Below, piece by piece: positions 21,701-24,160 of a stretch of DNA of 24,160 nucleotides. The stretch is from Saccoglossus kowalevskii (lineage: Eukaryota > Hemichordata > Enteropneusta > Harrimaniidae): positions 58,824-82,983 of the forward strand of contig NW_003148276.1 of the NCBI RefSeq assembly GCF_000003605.2, read 5' to 3'. The first letter of the stretch is position 1; the number at the start of each line of letters is the position of its first letter. The position numbers and the translations under genes are program-made. The notes under the pieces are model-generated. The model made no database searches. It was not told the DNA's origin and saw nothing but the letters and a program-made list of their open reading frames with translations.

Positions 21701-23945
21701 CATGTCAATACAAGTGTGTGGTTTACAATCTACATGTCAATACAAGTCTGTGGTTTACAATCTACATGTCAATACAAGTGTGTGGTTTACAATCTACATG
21801 TCAATACAAGTGTGTGGTTTACAATCTACATGTCAATACAAGTGTGTGGTTTACAATCTACATATGAATACAAGTCCGGTTTGTAATCTCCATATGAATA
21901 TAAGTGTGTAGTTTACAGTATTCATATGAACACAATTGTGTGGTTTACAGTATCCATAGGAATAAGTGTGTAGTTTGCAATCTTCATATGAGTACAATAC
22001 AGTGGTTTACAATCACTGAACTGTACCAAATTGTCCTGTCTGGCCAAAATAGATGTATAGTGTTGTGATATATCATTCTCCACACAGCCAATGGTCACAG
22101 TACAATTGCAGAAACAGTTGGAACAGAACAGACAACAGCGCAGTGAGGTAGACAATGATGATGTGGAATTAAAACAAATGTTGGAAGATGAGCAGTTAGC
22201 AATAATGCTGCAAAATGAAGAGTTTTTATCAGATTTACAACGCCACCCAGAATTCATTGCTTCTTTGGAAAGAGGTTAGATATAAATACATGTAAATGAA
22301 TACAACATAAAACTTGTTTATTTGGAGAATCCTCTCCAAATTTGGAAAATATAAAATTACTGGTACTTGTAAACTGTTATCTCATTTAATTTTAAAACTT
22401 GAAAAATAAGATAAAATGAATTAGGCAATTCTTTTCAGTAATTTTGATACTGAAAATAAATGATTGCATTGAAATTACGCATATGCATGTATATCATATT
22501 CTACACTTTAATGTTACCTATATGTACTTGGTTATATCCCAGTATTCTAATCAGAATCCGTTTGGTCTTGCATCATACTATGATAATAGTATATATGCCT
22601 GACAGCTGATTCAGAAATCATTTACATAACTACATTTATAAATACCATATTTGTTCTATTACATGTAGTAGCATCTATGATAGAGATGTGTCTATGGTCA
22701 TTTTTACATATAGACGTTGCAAAATAAATGATTGATAGAAATAATTGTTTAAATCAAAGTCTAACAAAGTAATCTATTCAGTTCAAAATATATATTTTTG
22801 TCTGTTCTTGACAATACATTACTCACCTTCATTTAAAATTCACATATAGGTACTGCACAATACATAATATAATTTTTATATTTATTAATTATTTAATCAT
22901 TTTTTGCCTATGAAAACAATTATGTGGGTTGTAATTTGTGAATGGTGACAAAGGTTTTAAGGGTTTTTTTGGGTCTCAACAAAATAAAGTGAAAAATATG
23001 TTTTTTTCCTGTTATTGGCAATACATTGACCTATTTCACATATAGGTAATGCAAAATGTATTACATATATTGGTAAACACAATTTCACAATCAAAGTTTT
23101 TTTTAATTGTTATTGTTATTGTTATTGACTTGATGACTTTATTGTATTTGTTGTTCACTCCTAGATCAGAGAGCAGCAACAAATGGCAGTGTGTCTTCTC
23201 AAACAAATCAGTTCAATACTTGTGCTTTTGGTGGCAGTCCAGATATGGCAGGTGCTTATGGTAACTCTGAAGACCCAGCATTCAAAGATAAATTGTTACA
23301 CATGGGAAAATGTAAGTACTAACTCTTGAGGGTGCTGTGACTGCTTCTTGAATTATGATAATGCATTCAAATAACTACACTGCCTCAAGAGATGCTGTGA
23401 CTGCTTCTTGAATTATGATAATGCATTCAAATAACTACACTGCCTCAAGAGATGCTGTGACTGCTTCTTGAATTATGATAATGCATTCAAATAACTACAC
23501 TGCCTCAAGAGATGCTGTGACTGCTTCTTGAATTATGATAATGCATTCAAATAACTACACTGCCTCAAGAGATGCTGTGACTGCTTCTTGAATTATGATA
23601 ATGCATTCAAATAACTACACTGCCTCAAGAGATGCTGTGACTGCTTCTTGAATTATGATAATGCATTCAAATAACTACACTGCCTCAAGAGATGCTATGA
23701 CTGCTTCTCAAATTAAAAAAAAAAACATTGAAAAAGGACTGTGTTGTCACCCATAGGTATATTGTTCTTTCACTCAAAGGATCCTGTACACACTTGCTTT
23801 TTCAGCTACTAAAAAGAAATTTGCTCAGTTGGCAAAGAGGTTTCAGAGGAAAAAGAAAAGAAGTGCAAAGGCTTCGTATCCTTTTGATGATGGTTTCATC
23901 ATATACCCAATGTACACCAGTCAGATTTATCAGACAAAATACTGA
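3060..23945 (+). CDS. CUEDC1: CUE domain-containing protein 1 (six coding exons, span)
   Basis: Join 3060-3215, 10005-10169, 10594-10863, 22088-22274, 23165-23311 and 23806-23945: 1065 bases, 354 residues plus stop. Every junction is GT-AG and the phases agree (0,0,0,1,1). The protein matches the layout of vertebrate CUEDC1 as I know it (about 386 residues): a Ser/Lys-rich start, a CUE ubiquitin-binding domain at about 44-86 with the MFP motif at 54-56 and the LL pair at 81-82, an acidic stretch followed by a PPAY motif (119-122), the conserved YRNWNPPLLG block (167-176), an EDE...LQNEEF helix (230-243) and a basic KDKLLHMGKST region (300-310). The CUE fold binds ubiquitin, and PPxY motifs bind WW domains such as those of NEDD4-family ligases. 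A ubiquitin-adaptor role is therefore inferred from the family, and its cellular role is poorly known. Introns 1 (6.8 kb) and 3 (11.2 kb) are filled with repeats. Confidence 0.93.
3226..6368. repeat. Long imperfect inverted repeat (foldback-like element), about 3.1 kb
   Basis: Two pairs of complementary blocks share nearly the same centre (about 4800). Outer arms are 3226-3290 and 6318-6368, sharing ACTCATT, AACCTCCCGC and ATCGCTTTTTTT when one is reversed. Inner arms are about 4070-4172 and 5450-5555, sharing CGTGGTCGG, CGTTTATTTTGT and TATCACTG at roughly three quarters identity by eye. This nested symmetry suggests one old palindromic or foldback transposon. No protein domain is recognised in its open frames, including 4782-5096 on the - strand. 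No clear target-site duplication is visible. The left end lies only about 10 bases after the exon 1 splice donor. Confidence 0.55.
5867..5905. repeat. CA-rich low-complexity stretch
   Basis: Runs of ACACA interrupted by A-tracts (CACACACAAAAACACACAC and similar). It is an imperfect dinucleotide repeat inside the long inverted repeat. Confidence 0.7.
6369..6970. other. Intron 1 sequence, nothing recognised
   Basis: AT-rich intronic DNA between two repeat units. The small open frames (for example 6484-6684) have no recognisable domain. Confidence 0.5.
6971..8162. mobile_element. Inverted-repeat-flanked unit, about 1.2 kb
   Basis: The block 6971-7036 reappears reversed at 8099-8162. Both share CTACACTATTCTGTCA, then CGTGGGTGGGG and GCAGCAG.CCAGGGC in the same order, with about 60 bases matching well. 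The arms enclose about 1.06 kb that includes a RecQ-like helicase fragment. The arms could be transposon termini or two inverted copies of a shorter repeat. I could not define a target-site duplication. Confidence 0.6.
7287..7545 (+). pseudogene. RecQ-like superfamily 2 DNA helicase fragment, frameshifted
   Basis: Reading from the ATG at 7287 gives a helix-rich lead ending KSEQKQK. After a one-base shift in the A-run near 7360-7367 the frame continues ESLYRGDDALIILPTGFGK, which contains the Walker A motif (LPTGFGKS, about 7419-7433). It continues to ILVIS. A second shift near 7508 leads into LISLMGDQV, the motif that follows Walker A in RecQ/BLM-type helicases. The downstream DEAH box and the rest of the helicase are absent. 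This is the first roughly 85 residues of a helicase core, dead by two frameshifts. RecQ-like copies of this kind are often scattered in invertebrate genomes, so origin from a mobile or duplicated copy is an inference. Confidence 0.75.
8228..8785. repeat. ~140-bp interspersed/tandem repeat, three copies
   Basis: Units start with CAGCCAT(T/C)TTGTTTTTT at 8228, 8368 and 8638, and run through GACATGCTTTGTCAGTT, TTGGTACAT and ATACATGTTAGGATACATGT to GGATCAAAGATGG. The first two are exactly 140 bases apart. The second is interrupted after about 8466 by some 130 bases, including GTCCGTCC simple repeats (8480-8515). The junction AAAATGGCC..GGCAGCCATCTT is itself an imperfect palindrome. A further diverged copy resumes at 9486-9625 after the insertion at 8790-9478. 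Confidence 0.8.
8790..9478. mobile_element. Non-autonomous element with 12-bp TIRs and four ~155-bp internal tandem copies
   Basis: It is bounded by TAGCTCCGCTGT (8790-8801) and its exact reverse complement ACAGCGGAGCTA (9467-9478). The left end also forms a hairpin (AGCTCCGCT...AGTGGAGCT, 8791-8822). Inside, a ~155-base unit containing TTTTCGACTT, GAAAACC, GACCTCTCTCAGATTTGTTC and TGATATCTTTAAT occurs four times, from about 8862, 9021, 9177 and 9324. There is no coding capacity. It interrupts a copy of the ~140-bp repeat, so it inserted later. Confidence 0.7.
9479..10004. repeat. Diverged ~140-bp repeat copy, then end of intron 1
   Basis: 9486-9625 matches the ~140-bp family (GGACGTGCTCTGTCAGTTTTCATTCAAATTTGG region, then GATCAAAGAAGGCCG). 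From 9626 to 10004 I see only unique AT-rich DNA ending in the acceptor ATCATATTTCAG. An open frame beginning with ATG at 9951 runs into exon 2 but starts in the intron and is not the gene start. Confidence 0.6.
10005..10169 (+). CDS. CUEDC1: CUEDC1 coding exon 2 (residues 53-107)
   Basis: Acceptor TTTCAG|ACC, donor CCACAG|GTAAGT (a perfect consensus), 165 bases, phase 0 at both ends. It encodes TMFPKMENDVIEAVLRANNG followed by AVDATIDQLLAMN, the core of the CUE domain including the MFP ubiquitin-contact motif and the C-terminal LL pair. An acidic/Glu-rich linker follows (SEEEM...QDEPLPPQ). This exon is the strongest match to CUEDC1 in the window. Confidence 0.95.
10170..10593 (+). other. Intron 2, no feature recognised
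   Basis: 424 bases, AT-rich, ending in a pyrimidine-rich tract and the acceptor ACTTATAG. No repeat or gene is seen. Confidence 0.85.
10594..10863 (+). CDS. CUEDC1: CUEDC1 coding exon 3 (residues 108-197)
   Basis: Acceptor TTATAG|GTA, donor CCACAT|GTAAGT, 270 bases, phase 0 at both ends. It encodes an acidic patch SDDDEPPPAY with a PPxY motif (residues 119-122) like that of vertebrate CUEDC1. A Pro/Ser/Thr-rich disordered segment with several SP/TP sites follows, then the family signature KYRNWNPPLLGALPDDFLRI (166-185). Confidence 0.93.
10960..11310. repeat. 31-bp minisatellite, about 7 clear units plus degenerate flanks
   Basis: The unit TAAATTATAGTTGGGTTACG + GGTACAACAAG repeats at 31-base spacing (for example 11090, 11121, 11152). 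Diverged related sequence (ACAAGTAACTACAAATT) extends left to about 10960. It lies about 100-450 bases inside intron 3. Confidence 0.88.
11311..11732. other. Intron 3 sequence, nothing firmly recognised
   Basis: AT-rich DNA with a TATATATA stretch near 11505-11530. On the - strand, 11540-11690 reads as an acidic, Glu/Asp-rich peptide interrupted by stops (for example EAEEDDMVEDEQITENKD). It may belong with the Cys-rich fragment next to it, but this is not established. Confidence 0.4.
11733..11924 (-). pseudogene. Cys/His-rich fragment, possibly transposase C-terminal zinc domain
   Basis: The 63-residue - strand frame contains KCSVVAHTNMVTCLCNIYLC followed by KDCLLSYHHE. The spacing of Cys and His resembles the Cys-rich C-terminal domain of piggyBac-type transposases (C..C, C..C....C..C...YH) with one Cys lost. 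It carries no other domain, so the assignment is tentative. It could also be an unrelated zinc finger or chance. Confidence 0.35.
11940..12667 (+). pseudogene. LINE ORF1 remnant (L1 ORF1p / Transposase_22-like)
   Basis: The N-terminal part is charged and coiled-coil-like (KGKVKKLKEKKLMEAY; IDHLKKKIHELETENK), with stops near 12071 and 12225. From about 12254 it reads NLRFYGIKE, then a conserved AHRIPKG and RAIIARF. It goes on to IYVKEDLCDEDYRRKR, the RNA-recognition and C-terminal part of L1 ORF1p, a nucleic-acid chaperone. A TAA at 12611 interrupts the end, and the frame reads on as IDGKPCDSDEWIKDKID to a stop at 12665-12667. It is non-functional as it stands. Confidence 0.85.
12731..14985 (+). 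pseudogene. LINE ORF2 remnant (endonuclease + reverse transcriptase), inactive
   Basis: Endonuclease domain motifs appear in order: LNVRGI (about 12752), LQETH (12842), WGGDHN (13152), SRLDYFIID (13337) and SDHSAV (13416), all expected of the APE-like EEP fold. A shift in the 8-G run at 12935-12942 breaks the frame, and stops follow at 13386, near 13481, 13662 and 13780. The reverse transcriptase shows a QPISLLNADFKI block, ENQSAF, TIDIEKAFDTVEW (motif A), GVRQGDPISPMLF (motif B) and SGLAVNKLKTEA. A shift near 14388-14393 changes frame. Motif C (YADD) is lost: after YA at 14822-14827 the two Asp codons are missing and the frame moves by one. Confidence 0.9.
14986..15120. other. Intron 3 sequence between LINE and repeats
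   Basis: AT-rich DNA with no recognised feature. Confidence 0.5.
15120..15690. repeat. Two tandem copies of a 260-300-bp repeat, plus partial third copy at 15957-16010
   Basis: AAGTCAGAGATATGG recurs at 15251 and 15511. The palindromic block AAATGGCC(G/A)CCAGTC.GCCATTTTGAAT recurs near 15292 and 15550, 260 bases apart. The companion block CGGCCATTTTGAAT occurs near 15149 and 15449. The first copy carries about 40 extra bases of duplicated GTATAATGAATAT. The third, partial copy (TTTGTTAGCACAAAAAT.ACC.CCATT) resumes after the TIR element at 15688-15934. Confidence 0.78.
15688..15934. mobile_element. 247-bp MITE-like element with 16-bp imperfect TIRs
   Basis: The left end ACTCGCGTGTGCGAAG (15688-15703) and the reverse complement of the right end, ACTCCCGTGTGCTGAG (15919-15934), match at 13 of 16 positions. 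It has no coding capacity. It interrupts the 260-300-bp repeat family, whose sequence resumes at about 15957. A TG dinucleotide repeat lies inside it. The superfamily cannot be named from the ends. Confidence 0.6.
15731..15775. repeat. TG/TA microsatellite
   Basis: TGTGTC followed by about 13 uninterrupted TG units, then TATGTATATATAT. It sits inside the 247-bp TIR element. Confidence 0.95.
16011..16489. other. Intron 3 repeat-derived sequence, no gene
   Basis: Homopolymer-rich DNA (A-run near 16171-16184, T-runs) with phrases such as TTCAAAGTTGGTACA that echo the intron 1 repeat family. No coding domain is seen. Confidence 0.5.
16490..17000 (-). pseudogene. piggyBac transposase C-terminal part
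   Basis: The - strand frame reads YIKNPVTRRK, then VGDYNKHMEGVDCANQLRSY and ANKWWKYVFFYHMDTAICNS, the highly characteristic VDYNK.M.GVD..DQ....KWW...F block of the DDE_Tnp_1_7 (piggyBac) family. A one-base shift near 16680 leads into the zinc-binding end, with SSCRMC...KCNDCNVYLF. This terminates at a T-rich stop near 16494 instead of completing the usual C...CF..YH. The enzyme would cut and paste DNA at TTAA, but this copy cannot be active. Confidence 0.85.
17105..17640 (-). repeat. Coding-type 39/42-bp tandem array (acidic 13-14-residue repeat)
   Basis: About 12 units of CTGCTGTATACCATCATCAC-type sequence with spacing of 42 or 39 bases. Read on the - strand in the transposase frame they give DDGIQQDxGNIEGG (14 residues) or DDKQQDDGNIEGN (13). 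Both lengths are multiples of three, so the unit changes keep the frame over most of the array. One break occurs near 17480. The N-terminus of piggyBac transposases is usually acidic, so this looks like an expansion of that region. Confidence 0.8.
17765..17983 (-). pseudogene. N-terminal piece of the piggyBac remnant (tentative)
   Basis: A 72-residue frame beginning MLRNITINN and containing SSLKITDQERDLITEVSKTR ends at the TAA at 17765. A shift of frame then leads into a Lys/Arg/Ser-rich segment (HTSKHRRKRRRQQKTR) and the acidic repeats. No domain is recognised in it. Its assignment rests on position and strand only. Confidence 0.4.
18086..18111. promoter_or_regulatory. 26-bp palindrome centred on TGACGTCA (CRE-like)
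   Basis: TTCCCCTTGTGACGTCAGAA+GGGGAA is symmetric except for one base pair. Its centre is the full CREB/ATF consensus TGACGTCA. It lies about 100 bases upstream of the piggyBac N-terminal frame on the - strand, so it may belong to that element's 5' region. Regulatory activity is not shown. Confidence 0.5.
18305..18333. other. 29-bp imperfect palindrome
   Basis: CTGGTCACCGTGG-TCG-CCACAGTCACCAG pairs at its ends (CTGGT/ACCAG and GTGG/CCAC) with few mismatches. It is GC-rich against an AT-rich background. No function is recognised. Confidence 0.5.
18334..20520. other. Intron 3 sequence, no gene recognised
   Basis: AT-rich intronic DNA. Short inverted matches occur at 19969-19983 versus 20408-20422 (CTCAT.CCACTAATT, 14 of 15) and a 7-bp-stem hairpin near 19515 (GAAACAG..CTGTTTC). 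Open frames such as 20028-20297 have no recognisable domain. Confidence 0.5.
20521..20760. repeat. Degenerate ~62-bp tandem repeat, four copies
   Basis: TCAAG(C/T)TGAATTCATTTGTA-type sequence recurs at 20521, 20584, 20646 and 20739, with AATCTGAAC/GTTTGAAC and TAGTAAGT elements between. The units are strongly diverged. Confidence 0.6.
21219..22015. repeat. 32-bp minisatellite, about 25 units
   Basis: The unit ACAATCTACATGTCAATACA + AGTGTGTGGTTT has a 32-base period. Units from about 21415 to 21860 are nearly identical, and those at both ends are diverged. One unit near 21625 is 31 bases (a lost T). Because 32 is not a multiple of three, each forward frame passes through all three registers. 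All three stay open for over 500 bases with the same peptide, which is a property of the repeat rather than a gene. The array ends about 70 bases before the exon 4 acceptor. Confidence 0.95.
22088..22274 (+). CDS. CUEDC1: CUEDC1 coding exon 4 (residues 198-259 plus one base)
   Basis: Acceptor TCCACACAG|CCA; donor AAAGAG|GTTAGA, weaker than the others but required to make the Asp codon with exon 5. It is 187 bases, phase 0 in and phase 1 out. It encodes a Gln-rich helix (QLQKQLEQNRQQR) and then MLEDEQLAIMLQNEEFLSDL and FIASLER. This corresponds to the EDERIALFLQNEEF helical block of vertebrate CUEDC1. Confidence 0.92.
22275..23164 (+). other. Intron 4 with an internal degenerate duplication
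   Basis: 890 bases, very AT-rich. Segments 22800-22870 and 23006-23075 share GCAATACATT, TTCACATATAGGTA.TGCA and AATACATA/GTATTACATA in the same order, about 190-200 bases apart. The acceptor is TTCACTCCTAG at 23164. Confidence 0.75.
23165..23311 (+). CDS. CUEDC1: CUEDC1 coding exon 5 (residues 260-308 plus one base)
   Basis: Acceptor CTCCTAG|ATC, donor AAAAT|GTAAGT, 147 bases, phase 1 in and out. The joined Asp codon gives LERDQR, as in the family. A Ser/Asn/Gly-rich linker follows, then DPAFKDKLLHMGK, matching the FRDKLKHMGK block of vertebrate CUEDC1. Confidence 0.93.
23335..23711. repeat. 60-bp tandem array, six near-identical copies
   Basis: The unit starting CTGCTTCTTGAATTATGATA and ending CTCAAGAGATGCTGTGA repeats exactly every 60 bases from 23341 to 23700. 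The six copies are identical apart from one base (GATGCTATGA) at the end of the last. A partial seventh breaks off into an A-run (23716-23727). TCTTGA and TCAAGA inside each unit can pair. It starts about 20-30 bases after the exon 5 donor. Confidence 0.98.
23806..23945 (+). CDS. CUEDC1: CUEDC1 last coding exon (residues 309-354)
   Basis: Acceptor GCTTTTTCAG|CTA; phase 1 joins T+CT to a Ser codon, giving HMGKS|TKKKFAQLAKRFQRKK. This matches the STRRKLFELARAF block of vertebrate CUEDC1. A basic run KRFQRKKKRSAK (319-330) could act as a nuclear localisation signal. The tail (YPFDDGFIIYPMYTSQIYQT) ends at TGA 23943-23945 and does not resemble the vertebrate C-terminus as I recall it. The end may be lineage-specific, or the true transcript may splice onward from a GT inside this exon. 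Confidence 0.8.
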
Positions 23946-24160
23946 CATAAACAACACTTGATCCAAGTAGTAAGCTATCCTGTACTCAAAGTGTGTTATG
24001 GTTGCTTCCTTAGCAAGCTGATTTCATTAATTTTACTCTCACAAAAACAAGCATCTGAACAATCATGGAAACATGCAACAACACCTGACCTGTTTTCCAT
24101 TTACCATGGAAACGTACCGGAGCATGTGCTGTTATATTTGATTTCGTCATACAGGTTCAT
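23946..24160 (+). other. Probable CUEDC1 3' UTR / downstream intron
   Basis: No AATAAA or ATTAAA is present before the window ends, so the polyadenylation site lies beyond it. A donor-like GTAAGC occurs at about 23971, so a 3' UTR intron or alternative ending is possible. Confidence 0.4.

Noticed and set aside
21270-21911. Three overlapping ~180-210-residue forward frames
   Set aside because: All three give the same peptide because a 32-base stop-free unit rotates through the frames. It is a minisatellite artefact.

Overview
This is a stretch of animal (metazoan) nuclear DNA. It is AT-rich, intron-rich and full of repeats and decayed transposons. It is dominated by one recognisable host gene on the + strand, an orthologue of CUEDC1 (CUE domain-containing protein 1). 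I can follow six coding exons from 3060 to 23945, all with GT-AG splice sites and compatible phases, giving a 354-residue product. No bacterial or viral gene organisation is seen. The transposon mix (Tx1-like L1 LINE, piggyBac remnant, short TIR elements, many minisatellites) together with the diverged CUEDC1 suggests an invertebrate, probably marine (for example a hemichordate, cephalochordate or lophotrochozoan). The sequence alone does not let me choose the phylum.

Layout: 1-1683 is a 21-bp tandem array of about 80 units, cut by the left edge. 1684-3059 is 5' flank with no recognised gene. Exon 1 (3060-3215) is followed by a 6.8-kb intron 1. That intron holds a roughly 3.1-kb long imperfect inverted repeat (3226-6368), an inverted-repeat-flanked unit with a frameshifted RecQ-like helicase fragment (6971-8162), ~140-bp repeats (8228-8785, 9479-9625) and a 12-bp-TIR element carrying four ~155-bp tandem copies (8790-9478). 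Exon 2 (10005-10169), a 424-bp intron and exon 3 (10594-10863) follow.

Intron 3 is 11.2 kb. It contains a 31-bp minisatellite, a Cys-rich fragment on the - strand, a decayed sense-strand L1/Tx1 LINE (about 11940-14985) whose reverse transcriptase has lost its catalytic YADD, a 260-300-bp repeat pair, a 247-bp TIR element, an antisense piggyBac remnant with an acidic 13/14-residue repeat array and no catalytic core (about 16490-17990), two long palindromes, a degenerate ~62-bp repeat and a 32-bp minisatellite that ends about 70 bp before exon 4.

Exon 4 (22088-22274), intron 4, exon 5 (23165-23311), intron 5 (which holds six essentially identical 60-bp copies) and exon 6 (23806-23945) finish the coding sequence. 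The last 215 bases are 3' flank or UTR without an AATAAA signal.

Only CUEDC1 looks functional. The other coding-like pieces are transposon pseudogenes. I found no multi-gene system that I would call undescribed. The most notable items are the structured 21-bp array, the long inverted repeat that begins right after the first splice donor, the in-frame acidic repeat expansion in the piggyBac remnant, and the very homogeneous intronic 60-bp array.
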